Shown here piece after piece: positions 9,490 through 19,100 of a DNA stretch of 64,000 bases. The first letter of the stretch is position 1. The number at the start of each line of letters is the position of its first letter. The stretch covers positions 124,001 to 188,000 of the forward strand of contig JAEZDY010000042.1 in assembly GCA_023417935.1 (NCBI GenBank). The letters run 5' to 3'. The notes under the pieces were generated by a model that was not told where the DNA came from, did not search any database, and saw only the letters and a list, made by a program, of their open reading frames with translations. The DNA is from Bacteroidota bacterium (GTDB lineage: Bacteria > Bacteroidota > Bacteroidia > Bacteroidales > Lentimicrobiaceae). The position numbers and the translations under genes were made by a program.

Positions 9490-10749
9490 TTAAAGGCGCT
9501 CATCAACTAAGGATTTGTCAAGCAAACCTTTTATATCATAGATAACGGTATTGCCATTACCAAGTGCTTCAAGGTCAACTTTCAAAAATTCATTGTGTGA
9601 TACAGCCAATACAATAGCGTCATATCCGGTGCCGGGTTTCGGACTTAAGGATACTCCATACTCGTGCTTAACTTCATCAGCATCAGCCCATGGATCGAAC
9701 ACATCAACTTCGCAGGAGTACTCCCTGAATTCATTAATTACATCAATAACTCTAGAATTCCTGATATCAGGACAGTTTTCCTTAAAAGTTATACCCAATA
9801 TCAAAACTTTGCTACCGGCTATTGTTTGTCCGCGCTGTATCATCTTTTTAATAACACGGTTGGCAACATAAAAGCCCATATTGTCATTTAATCTTCTGCC
9901 TGCTAAGATGATCTCAGGATTATATCCCAGCTCCTGTGCTTTATGAGTGAGATAATAAGGGTCAACTCCTATGCAATGTCCACCAACAAGGCCTGGGAAG
10001 AATTTTAGGAAATTCCACTTTGTGCCTGCTGCCTCAAGAACCTCCTGGGTATCAATACCCATTTTATTGAATATAAGAGAGAGTTCATTTACGAACGCAA
10101 TGTTAATATCACGCTGTGAGTTCTCAATAACTTTTGCTGCTTCAGCAACCCTGATACTAGAAGCCATGAATGTGCCGGCTTCAATTATACTTTTATAAAG
10201 ATTATCAACCTTTACAGCTATTTCAGGGGTTGAGCCTGAAGTAACCTTAAGTATCTTGGTTACTGTATGTACTTTATCTCCCGGGTTGATCCTTTCAGGT
10301 GAATACCCACAGTAGAAATCAGTATTGAACTTAAGGCCACTGAATTTCTCAAGCACCGGAACACAATCTTCCTCTGTAGCTCCCGGATATACCGTTGATT
10401 CATATATTACGATGTCACCTTTTTTGAGAACTTTTCCTACGGTTTCTGATGCTTTGATAAGGGGTGTAAGATCAGGTCGTTTGTGTGTGTCAATTGGAGT
10501 TGGTACCGTTACAATGTAATAATTGCATTTACGGGTATCTTCAATATTAGTAGTATATTCAAGGTAAATGGCAGATTTCAGATCCTCATCGGAAGTCTCC
10601 AATGTACGGTCGTGCCCTTTCAAAAGCTCGTTTATCCTGGTTTGATTTATATCAAAACCTAGAACAGGAAATTTTTTGCCAAATTCTACAGACAATGGCA
10701 GTCCAACATAACCAAGGCCGATAACACAAATATTTATTGACTCATTCAT
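9490..10749 (-). CDS. wbpA: UDP-N-acetylhexosamine 6-dehydrogenase (WbpA/TviB-like)
   Basis: This is a nucleotide-sugar dehydrogenase that oxidises C6 of a UDP-HexNAc to the uronic acid using NAD+. The N-terminal Rossmann motif is GLGYVGLPLS. The catalytic cysteine lies in VGGHCIGVDPYYL near residue 264. The C-terminal UDP-binding domain contains GITFKENCPDIRNS. The sequence resembles the TviB/WbpA subgroup acting on UDP-GlcNAc or UDP-GalNAc rather than UDP-glucose dehydrogenases. The next gene upstream on the same strand is WbpB-like, and the two would perform consecutive steps toward 3-amino uronic acid sugars for surface polysaccharide. The exact substrate cannot be read from the sequence. 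Confidence 0.88.
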   Translation of the reverse strand: MNESINICVIGLGYVGLPLSVEFGKKFPVLGFDINQTRINELLKGHDRTLETSDEDLKSAIYLEYTTNIEDTRKCNYYIVTVPTPIDTHKRPDLTPLIKASETVGKVLKKGDIVIYESTVYPGATEEDCVPVLEKFSGLKFNTDFYCGYSPERINPGDKVHTVTKILKVTSGSTPEIAVKVDNLYKSIIEAGTFMASSIRVAEAAKVIENSQRDINIAFVNELSLIFNKMGIDTQEVLEAAGTKWNFLKFFPGLVGGHCIGVDPYYLTHKAQELGYNPEIILAGRRLNDNMGFYVANRVIKKMIQRGQTIAGSKVLILGITFKENCPDIRNSRVIDVINEFREYSCEVDVFDPWADADEVKHEYGVSLSPKPGTGYDAIVLAVSHNEFLKVDLEALGNGNTVIYDIKGLLDKSLVDERL

Positions 10750-10789
10750 CGTAATATTGTTTTATTTAATTAGGTGCCTTTTAGCAGGC

Positions 10790-11755
10790 TTATAATGTTT
10801 TAAGGTATGGGTGGTAGTCACCCTTTAAACCTGTTAATTCTGAATTTCTAATTGAATGTGCAAGCTGTATACTAGGCAGAGCATCGTGTATTGTAAATCC
10901 ATCGTTATTGAGGATATGACCATATGAAACTGTATGCAGGTCAGTAAAACCTTCACTAAATTCCACTTCCTGACCTTCAATAGTCAGTGATCTATACGTG
11001 CGTTTACCTGATAATAGTACTAGATCAGGAAGGGTTTTTTCATCAATTGACAAGAACCAGCGAACCCGTGCTTTTTGGAGTTGAAGAAATCCTGCCGCTT
11101 TATCGGGTGCTGATATATGGACTATATTCTTTTGAACACCTCCAAATATCCATATCAGCATGTCAAAAAAGTGAATACCTATATTTGTAGCAACACCTCC
11201 CGACTTCTCTATATCACCCTTCCAGCTTATGAAATACCACCGGCCACGACTTGTTATATAAGTTAGATCGATGTCAAATATTTTTCCTTCAGGAGCTTCA
11301 TCTACTTGCTTTTTAAGGGCAATAATAGAGGGGTGCAGCCTCAATTGAAGGATAGTGTTTATATTTTTTCCGGTTTCTTTCTCAATCTCAGCCAAAGCTT
11401 CAACATTCCACGGATTAAGAACTAGCGGCTTTTCACAAATAGCATGGGCGTGGTTGCGCAGCGCCAATCGTATGTGGGCATCATGGAGGTAGTTAGGTGA
11501 GCAGATGCTTACGTAATCAATCTTGCGCTCGCCTTTCCTTCTTAATTTATCAAGATGCCGGTCAAAGCGCTCGGGCTCGGTAAAGAAGTCAGCATCAGGG
11601 AAAAAGCTGTCAATGACTCCCACACTATCAAATTTATCCAGTGCAGTAACCAGAATATTTCCGGTATCTTTTATGGCCTTCATGTGTCGTGGAGCAATAT
11701 AACCTGCTGCACCTATCAAAGCAAAATTTACGGGTGCCTGATTTTTTATATCCAT
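10790..11755 (-). CDS. wbpB: UDP-GlcNAc-uronate 3-dehydrogenase-like oxidoreductase (Gfo/Idh/MocA, WbpB/WlbA-like)
   Basis: This Gfo/Idh/MocA oxidoreductase of 321 residues probably oxidises C3 of UDP-GlcNAc uronic acid. Visible motifs are the Rossmann sequence LIGAAGYIAPRHMKAI at residues 13-28, ICSPNYLHDAHIRLAL, and CEKPLVLNP with the family lysine. GGVATNIGIHFFDMLIWIFGG is the WlbA-type active-site helix. It is 40 bases upstream of the WbpA-like gene on the same strand, so they likely form an operon. The aminotransferase (WbpE) and acetyltransferase (WbpD) that usually complete this pathway are not in the window. A 227-base gap separates it from the next upstream gene. Confidence 0.85.
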   Translation of the reverse strand: MDIKNQAPVNFALIGAAGYIAPRHMKAIKDTGNILVTALDKFDSVGVIDSFFPDADFFTEPERFDRHLDKLRRKGERKIDYVSICSPNYLHDAHIRLALRNHAHAICEKPLVLNPWNVEALAEIEKETGKNINTILQLRLHPSIIALKKQVDEAPEGKIFDIDLTYITSRGRWYFISWKGDIEKSGGVATNIGIHFFDMLIWIFGGVQKNIVHISAPDKAAGFLQLQKARVRWFLSIDEKTLPDLVLLSGKRTYRSLTIEGQEVEFSEGFTDLHTVSYGHILNNDGFTIHDALPSIQLAHSIRNSELTGLKGDYHPYLKTL

Positions 11756-11982
11756 TGGATTATTTTAGATACGTCATCGAAGTATTTGACCACGACCATT
11801 AAAGGTGAGTTAGTAAACTATCAATACTGCAATTAACGGAATTTAGACAACAAAGTTAATAAAGGATAAAGGAATTAAAAAACCAAAGGCAAATTGTCTG
11901 CATCCTACTTGCGCATATATGTGTTGCGCAAAGCTTAATTTAATTAGCAATCAGAAGTGTTAAGCAGGCACTGAACGATCAG

Positions 11983-13179
11983 TTAAGTCAACAAAGCAAG
12001 AACATCCTTAATGCGTTTTGCTGCTTCAACCAGTTCTTTCTCAGATGTAGCATAGGACAATCGTATACAATCGGGGTTTCCAAAGGCGTCACCTGGTACT
12101 ATAGCAACAAAAGCATTATCAAGTATATAATTGCAAAGTTCTGTACTATCAGTTATGGGTATATTTTTCCATCTCTTACCAAAGTAAGAGGTCACATCAG
12201 GGAAGAAGTAGAATGCACCTTCAGGGTTATTGGTTATAAAGCCTGGGATATCACACAACAACTTGTAGAAAAGCTCCTTACGTGCCTTAAAAACAGCAAC
12301 CATATGTAACAGTTCTTCCGACGTATAAGGATCAGTTAAAAGTGCGGCAACAGCAGCTTTTTGTGAAATACTACATGCTCCTGAAGTAATCTGGCCTTGT
12401 ATCTTATCACAAGCCTTGGCTATTTCAAGCGGGGCTACCAGATAACCAAGACGCCAACCTGTCATAGCGAATCCTTTTGACACACCGTTCACGATTATAA
12501 CCCTATCACGTATTGATTCAAACTGTGCAATTGATTCATGCCTTCCATTAAAGTTGATAAGCTCATAAATCTCATCAGATATAATGTAGATATGTGGGTG
12601 GCGTTCAAACACCTGTGCCAGGGCCTCTAATTCACTGCGCGAATAAACTGATCCACTTGGGTTGCATGGACTACTAAACAGGAATACTTTGCTTCTTTCT
12701 GTAATAGCATTTTCAAGCTGTTGAGGCGTGATCTTAAAATCATTCTCAACTGTTGCCGGAATTGTAACAGTTACTCCTTCAGCAAGCTTAATAAGCTCCC
12801 TGTATGAAACCCAGTAGGGGGTAGGCAGAATAACTTCGTCACCCGGATTAACCAGGCTTAATATTGCATTTGCCAAAGCCTGTTTGGCTCCAGTTGAAAC
12901 TACAACCTGCTCAGCATTATATACAAGGTTATTATCACGTTTTAATTTGGTAATAACAGCATTTCGCAAATCAGCAAAGCCATTCACTGGAGGATATCCT
13001 GTGAAATTCTGCTCCATAGCTTTGCGTGCAGCATCCTTTATATACTCAGGGGTATTGAAGTCAGGTTGTCCAATACTGAGATTGATAACATCAATCCCGT
13101 TTTCTTTAAGTTCGCGGCACCTCCTGGTCATTGCCAGTGTTTCCGATTCTGATAACCGGTTAATTCTGTCGGATAACAT
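11983..13179 (-). CDS. Class I pyridoxal-phosphate aminotransferase (aspartate aminotransferase type 1b)
   Basis: This PLP-dependent transaminase is probably aspartate:2-oxoglutarate. NLSIGQPDFNTPEYIK near the N-terminus, SSPCNPSGSVYS, the SDEIYE motif, and NGVSKGFAMTGWR with the Schiff-base lysine are all present. I chose the ATG at 13177-13179 (MLSDRINRLSES), as in close family members; in-frame ATG and GTG codons at 13200 and 13203 would add 7 or 8 residues. This is a fold-type I AspC/AspB-type enzyme, not the DegT/WbpE type needed by the neighbouring sugar genes, so the proximity does not complete that pathway. Confidence 0.92.
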   Translation of the reverse strand: MLSDRINRLSESETLAMTRRCRELKENGIDVINLSIGQPDFNTPEYIKDAARKAMEQNFTGYPPVNGFADLRNAVITKLKRDNNLVYNAEQVVVSTGAKQALANAILSLVNPGDEVILPTPYWVSYRELIKLAEGVTVTIPATVENDFKITPQQLENAITERSKVFLFSSPCNPSGSVYSRSELEALAQVFERHPHIYIISDEIYELINFNGRHESIAQFESIRDRVIIVNGVSKGFAMTGWRLGYLVAPLEIAKACDKIQGQITSGACSISQKAAVAALLTDPYTSEELLHMVAVFKARKELFYKLLCDIPGFITNNPEGAFYFFPDVTSYFGKRWKNIPITDSTELCNYILDNAFVAIVPGDAFGNPDCIRLSYATSEKELVEAAKRIKDVLALLT

Positions 13180-13320
13180 ATTGTTTACTATAGTATGCAT
13201 CACCTAAAAAGTATTTTCATTAGGATGGGCAAAATAATGAAATAAAAACACCTTAAGCAAGGATTTAGTAATCAAAATCAAAAGATTTCCGATATTTGCA
13301 TTTGTTTTATCCATTATCGT

Positions 13321-13842
13321 ATGATACAATTTATTGAGGTTATTTATTTATTGATCCCAATGCTGATTATTGCTATTGTAGCATGGGTTGTTGTACGATA
13401 TTATTTAAAAACTGAAAAGGAAAAACTCCTTGTTCGTATTGGACTGAAAAATAAGGATTTGATCACTCCTGTGCGCTTACAAGCATATGAGCGAATGGTA
13501 CTTCTGCTCGAACGAATGGCCTCATCTCAAATTGTACTGCGTAACGTGGCACTGGGGCAAAGTGCTGTACAATTGCAACAGTCACTCATCAGCAATATAC
13601 GCGAAGAGTTTGACCATAATTTGTCGCAGCAACTTTACATATCATCTGAAGCATGGCTTATGATCAAGTCAGCACGTGAAGCTGCAATCACTTCAATCAA
13701 TGAGGCAGCTGCCAAACTTGAAGCTGATGCTCCGGCAACTGACTTAGCCCAATTAATATTCCAAAGTGAAGTCAATGCTGAAGAATCGGAGATTCAGAAA
13801 GCCCTTGAGTTCCTGAAGAATGAGGCCAGAATACTCTTCTAA
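13321..13842 (+). CDS. Membrane-anchored protein of unknown function
   Basis: This 173-residue protein has one N-terminal membrane segment (about residues 5-27, IYLLIPMLIIAIVAWVVVRYYL), then a charged helical cytoplasmic region rich in alanine, glutamate and glutamine. That region contains SLISNIREEFDHNLSQQLYIS. I do not recognise a named domain; it looks like a Bacteroidota-specific family of similar size. A GATATTTG box (13291-13298), one mismatch from the phylum -7 element, lies 22 bases before the ATG. An EamA transporter follows after 24 bases and may be co-transcribed. Confidence 0.75.
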   Translation: MIQFIEVIYLLIPMLIIAIVAWVVVRYYLKTEKEKLLVRIGLKNKDLITPVRLQAYERMVLLLERMASSQIVLRNVALGQSAVQLQQSLISNIREEFDHNLSQQLYISSEAWLMIKSAREAAITSINEAAAKLEADAPATDLAQLIFQSEVNAEESEIQKALEFLKNEARILF

Positions 13843-13866
13843 ATATCATCATAATACTTTATTACA

Positions 13867-14790
13867 TTGACTAAATTGCTCCAATCATCAGTTTTTATAG
13901 GTTGCCTCGCTATTTGTGTTTCTGCAACCATGTGGGGACTTGATGGTATTGTTCTTACTCCCCAGCTTTATAACCTGAACATTTCATTTGTTGTTTTTAT
14001 AGTTCATTTTGTTCCATTCGTAATAATGAACTTGTTTTTGTTCAGGCAGTACAGGCATTTCAAAACTCTTACAGCTAAAGATATCTTATTACTGACTGCA
14101 ATAGCCCTTATGGGTGGCGCTCTTGGAACTATGGCTATTGTAAGAGCTTTATTCCTGGTTGAGTTTCAGGATCTCTCAGTAGTTGTTTTACTTCAGAAAC
14201 TTCAACCCATTTTCGCTATTACGCTTGCTTATCTCTTTCTAAAAGAGAAAATGAAAGAGAATTTTGTATTATGGGCTGGTTTAGCGATTATAGCAAGCTA
14301 CTTTTTAACCTTCGGACCTAACTTGCCTGACTTCAACACAGGTTCAAACACCGCGATTGCCGCAGGTTATTCACTAATTGCTGCCTTTTCGTTTGGCTCA
14401 GCAACTGTATTAGGCAAGGGAGTTTTACGAAAAATATCCTTCTATGCCGCTAGTTTTTACCGGTACGGCTTCACAACATTAATAATGCTTCTTTTTATTA
14501 TTGCAACAGGGCATACTGATGAATTTAAAGTTGTTACACCACATAATTGGATGATCATACTTATAATATCAGTTACTGTTGGTTCTGGTGCAATATTCCT
14601 CTATTACTATGGGCTACGAAAAGTGCCTGCTATGCTTGCAACTATTTGTGAGCTATTCTTTCCTCTTTCAGCTATCCTCTTTGATTATCTGTTCAATGAC
14701 AGACTTCTGAGCACTGTTCAGTGGATTAGTGCCGCGGTTATGTTATACGCAATAGTAAAACTTACATTATCCCGTCAGGTACAGAGTTAA
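13867..14790 (+). CDS. EamA/DMT-family transporter
   Basis: This is a drug/metabolite transporter of 307 residues with about ten hydrophobic helices arranged as two EamA repeats. The first repeat includes VVLLQKLQPIFAITLAYLFLKEKMKENF, and the second ends LSTVQWISAAVMLYAIVKL. The substrate cannot be predicted. The reading begins with TTG at 13867; the first internal ATG lies inside helix 1 (ATMWGLDG), so the TTG start is preferred. It is 24 bases after the unknown membrane protein. Confidence 0.87.
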   Translation: MTKLLQSSVFIGCLAICVSATMWGLDGIVLTPQLYNLNISFVVFIVHFVPFVIMNLFLFRQYRHFKTLTAKDILLLTAIALMGGALGTMAIVRALFLVEFQDLSVVVLLQKLQPIFAITLAYLFLKEKMKENFVLWAGLAIIASYFLTFGPNLPDFNTGSNTAIAAGYSLIAAFSFGSATVLGKGVLRKISFYAASFYRYGFTTLIMLLFIIATGHTDEFKVVTPHNWMIILIISVTVGSGAIFLYYYGLRKVPAMLATICELFFPLSAILFDYLFNDRLLSTVQWISAAVMLYAIVKLTLSRQVQS

Positions 14791-14878
14791 TAGCTCACAG
14801 GCACCTTTTGCTATCACCCGGAGTCACAGAGTAATCAAACTAACACAACTAAGGATTTTCCTGATGATCTAAGGTTGA

Positions 14879-15892
14879 TTAAACAAGTTTGTTATGTTTG
14901 AATAAATTTTCAGAATGCAGGAGCAAGTCAATGTATTGTGCCCTTTTGTATACGAACGGATCACGTGTGTTGTCCTTTGATAATTTCCCCCTGAAATCCT
15001 CATAAGAGCGGAAGTCATTGGTTTCCATGAATTTCCTGATTTCGGCAAGCATTCCAACAATCACTTCAGGATTATTCAAATATATGGTACTAACAACCTG
15101 AACAGCATCGGCTCCTGATAATATTAACTTAACTACATCCAAACCAGAGTGGATTCCATTAGATCCAATCAATGAGGCTGTTGTATTATTATGGAGTATG
15201 CCAATATACCTCAAAGCCATTCTGTAATCACCATGCTCACTGAGATTGAATGGAGCAATATGTTTCAAAGAATTCGTGCTGATGTCAGGTTCAAACATAC
15301 GGTTAAACAAAACAAAGGCTTTTGCTCCGGCTTCTTCCATACGCTTAACTACCTGCAATGTATTGGTATAAAAAGGACTAAGCTTCACACTAACCGGAAT
15401 TTTCACAGCTTCGCACACCATCTTAACTACTGTTATTTGCTCTTGCTCAATGGATGCAGCTGAGGTTTCAAAATCACGGGGAAGGCCAAAGAAATTCAAT
15501 TCCAGTCCATCAACTCCTGTTGCTTCAATTTGTTTTGCCCAGTCAACCCAGGTTTCAGTAAATATGCAGTTTAAGCTGCCTATTAACGGAATACTGACAG
15601 TTTTGCGGGCCTCACGCAGTTTATGAAGGTGCTCTGCCGGCCCTGCATGCTGCATATCAGGGAAGATGGTAATCATCTCAGCATTACGCTCATTATACAT
15701 CTCCATTTGCGAGTTCAGCTGAAGGCTCTCAAGTTGCACTTGCTCTTCAAAAAGTGATTTGAACACAATTGCACCTGCACCAGCTTCCTGTAAATTCTTT
15801 AGCGTTTCAAGGTTATTCACCAAGTTGCTGGCTCCAACGATGATAGGACTGGCCAGCTTAATACCCATGTAATTTATTGACAAATCATTCAT
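14879..15892 (-). CDS. Dihydroorotate dehydrogenase-like flavoprotein
   Basis: This TIM-barrel FMN protein of 337 residues is related to class 1 dihydroorotate dehydrogenases. It starts MNDLSINYMGIKLASPIIVGASN and contains VSVKLSPFY and SGADAVQVVSTIY, typical of the phosphate-binding end of the barrel. The region around the usual catalytic residue differs from true PyrD (SLNCIFTETWVDWAKQIE), and the family is normally labelled only PyrD-like. It is divergent from nifJ, and I recall such genes near pyruvate:ferredoxin oxidoreductase in other bacteria. Genuine pyrimidine synthesis is therefore doubtful; an accessory redox role is an inference. Confidence 0.82.
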   Translation of the reverse strand: MNDLSINYMGIKLASPIIVGASNLVNNLETLKNLQEAGAGAIVFKSLFEEQVQLESLQLNSQMEMYNERNAEMITIFPDMQHAGPAEHLHKLREARKTVSIPLIGSLNCIFTETWVDWAKQIEATGVDGLELNFFGLPRDFETSAASIEQEQITVVKMVCEAVKIPVSVKLSPFYTNTLQVVKRMEEAGAKAFVLFNRMFEPDISTNSLKHIAPFNLSEHGDYRMALRYIGILHNNTTASLIGSNGIHSGLDVVKLILSGADAVQVVSTIYLNNPEVIVGMLAEIRKFMETNDFRSYEDFRGKLSKDNTRDPFVYKRAQYIDLLLHSENLFKHNKLV

Positions 15893-16034
15893 AGTAACTC
15901 CCCGTTTTAAGTGGTTTGCTAATTAACAACGCCAAGCCTAAAAATGTTGTGATTATACCGGTTAGTCTAACAAGATTTACAGAGTAATTTAAAATCATTA
16001 TAAATTGCATGCTGCTCAACAGATTACCATTGAT

Positions 16035-16069
16035 TTTGAACACTGATAATTGAAAAATGAGTAATATTG
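16035..16069 (+). promoter_or_regulatory. Promoter candidate for nifJ
   Basis: TAATATTG at 16062-16069 (one mismatch from TAnnTTTG, followed by C) with TTTG at 16035-16038, spaced by 23 bases. It lies 61 bases before the nifJ ATG. Confidence 0.35.
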
Positions 16070-16129
16070 CAGTGCTTTTCGCCAATACATGAAAAGTGTT
16101 GTAAATGAGTGTTTTAAATCAAAACTGAT

Positions 16130-19100
16130 ATGACAAAAAAGAGAAATTTTGTTACATGTGACGGGAATTATGCAGCGGCACATATCGCCTACATGTTTAG
16201 TGAAGTGGCTGCCATTTATCCTATTACACCTTCCTCTACGATGGCTGAATATGTTGATGAATGGGCATCATATGGCCGTAAGAATATTTTTGGTGAAACT
16301 GTTAAAGTCACTGAAATGCAATCAGAAGCTGGTGCTGCAGGTGCAGTGCATGGTTCATTGCAAGCCGGAGCCTTAACAACTACATATACTGCATCACAGG
16401 GATTGCTGCTGATGATACCTAACATGTACAAGATGGCTGGTGAGTTACTTCCTGCTGTTTTCCATGTGTCAGCCCGTAGTCTTGCAGCTCAGGCTCTTTC
16501 AATTTTCGGTGATCATTCTGACGTGTATTCAACCCGTCAAACAGGGTTTGCCATGTTAGCAACAGGAAGTGTACAGGAAATATTTGACCTTGCTGGAGTT
16601 GCACACTTAACAGCTATCCGTTCACGTGTTCCTTTCCTTCATTTCTTTGATGGCTTCAGGACCTCACATGAAATACAGAAGGCTGAAGCTCCTTCAAATG
16701 AAGATATGGCTGCTTTGCTTGACTGGGATGCTTTAAAAGCCTTCCGCAAAAGAGCTTTGAATCCTGAAAACCCTGTTACCCGTGGTACAGCCCAGAATCC
16801 TGATATTTATTTCCAATCACGCGAAGCTGCAAACAGTTATTACAACGCTCTTCCTGATATGGTTGAAGAATACATGCAGCAGATAACTAAACTTACTGGT
16901 CGTGAATATCATCCGTTTACATACTACGGTGCTCCTGATGCTGAAAATGTATTAGTTGCTATGGGTTCAATTACTGACACAATCAAGGAAGTAATTGACT
17001 ACATGAACTCAATCGGTGAAAAGGTAGGTCTGGTTTCAGTTCACTTATACAGGCCTTTCTCAACCAAATATTTCTTCAATGTTATGCCATCAACCGTTAA
17101 GCGTGTTTGCGTACTCGACCGTACAAAAGAACCTGGTGCTAACGGTGATCCGCTTTACCTTGATGTTGTTGAAGCTTTCTATGATCGCCAGGAGAAACCT
17201 CTTATAGTTGGCGGTCGCTACGGATTAAGCTCTAAGGATACTACGCCTTCAATGATTATTTCTGTAATAAATAATCTGAAGATGAATGAGCCAAAAAATC
17301 GTTTCACAGTTGGTATTGTTGATGATGTAACATTTACATCACTGCCATTACTTCCTGAAATTGATCTGGCTGCCAAAGGAACTTACCAGGCTAAATTCTA
17401 CGGAATTGGTGCTGATGGAACTGTTGGTGCAAATAAGAATTCCATTAAGATCATAGGTGACACTACTGACAAGTATTGCCAGGCTTACTTCGCTTATGAT
17501 TCCAAGAAATCAGGTGGTGTAACAACTTCACACCTCCGTTTTGGTGATGAGCCTATTCGTTCACCTTACCTGGTTAACACTCCCGATTTTGTTGCATGCC
17601 ATGTTCCTGCTTATCTGGAGAAATATGATATGCTTAAAGGCCTGAAGAAAGGTGGTACTTTTCTCCTCAACAGTCTATGGAGCGAAGAGGAAACCCTCAC
17701 CCGCATTCCTGATCACATGAAGCGTTATATTGCTGATAACGATATCAACTTCTATATAATCAATGCTACTGTAATTGCTGAAGAGATTGGACTAGGAGGA
17801 AGAACAAACACCATCATGCAATCAACTTTCTTTAAGATTTCAGAAGTTATTCCATACGCAACTGCAGTGGAATATATGAAGAAAGCTATCCTTAAAGACT
17901 TTGGTAAAAAAGGCGAAGAAGTTGTAAAGATGAACTATGCTGCTATTGACAGGGGTGGAGAAGTAACAAAGGTTACTATCCCTGATAGCTGGAAGCAGGT
18001 AACTCCTGCAGTTTCTGATAATTACAGCGACGTTCCTGAATTTATCCGCAACGTGGTTATGCCAATTAATGCAATGAAGGGTGATGATTTACCTGTTAGT
18101 GCATTCCTCGGCCGTGAAGATGGCACTTTCCCTTCAGGAACAACCGCCTACGAAAAACGTGGTATTGCAGTTAACGTTCCGGAATGGATTCCTGAAAATT
18201 GTATCCAGTGTAATCAGTGCTCTTATGTTTGTCCTCATGCTTGTATCCGTCCATTCCTCATTAGTCAGGAAGAAATGGCCACTCTGCCTGCAGGTACACC
18301 AGCACTTAAGGCAATTCCAAAAACATTTGATGGTCTACAGTTCCGTATTCAGTTAAGCCCGCTTGATTGTACAGGTTGTGGTAACTGTGCTGATGTTTGC
18401 CCATCCAAATCTAAGGCGCTTGTTATGGAATCACTTGAAAGCCAGATGCCACAGCAAGAAATTTGGGATTCAATCACAAAGAATGTTACTTACAAGGATA
18501 CCATTGTTCCAAAAGAACAAAACATTAAAAACAGCCAGTTCGCACAACCTTTGTTTGAATTCTCGGGTGCATGCTCTGGTTGCGGTGAAACACCTTATAT
18601 CAAACTTATCACTCAGCTATATGGTGACAGAATGATGGTTGCTAATGCAACAGGATGTTCTTCAATATATGGCGGTTCAGCTCCTTCAACTCCGTACACT
18701 ACCAATGCACAGGGCCAGGGTCCTGCATGGGCTAACTCATTGTTTGAGGATAATGCCGAATACGGTTTTGGTATGGCAACAGCTATCAGCAAATTACGTG
18801 ATAGAATAGCCTTGAAATTAGCTGAAGTTGTTAAAGGTGACTATAATGAAGAACTGAAAGCAGCAAGCCAGCTTTGGATTGATGGTCAGCACAATGCTAA
18901 CCTTTCAAAAGAAGCATCAGAAAAACTATTGCCTCTTCTTGCCATGGAAACTTCACCTCTTGCACAAGAGTTGTATGAACTGAAACAGTATTTCATCAAG
19001 AAATCAGTTTGGATGTTTGGTGGAGACGGTTGGGCTTATGACATTGGTTACGGTGGACTTGACCATGTTATTGCTTCAGGTGAAGACGTGAACATACTGG

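Noticed and set aside
9490..13179. Complete 2,3-diamino uronic acid sugar pathway
   Set aside because: The third gene is a class I aspartate-type aminotransferase, not the DegT-type enzyme required, and it is separated by 227 bases.
15893..16129. Small minus-strand ORF of 66 codons ending at 15885
   Set aside because: It overlaps the flavoprotein start and the nifJ promoter region and has no family features.
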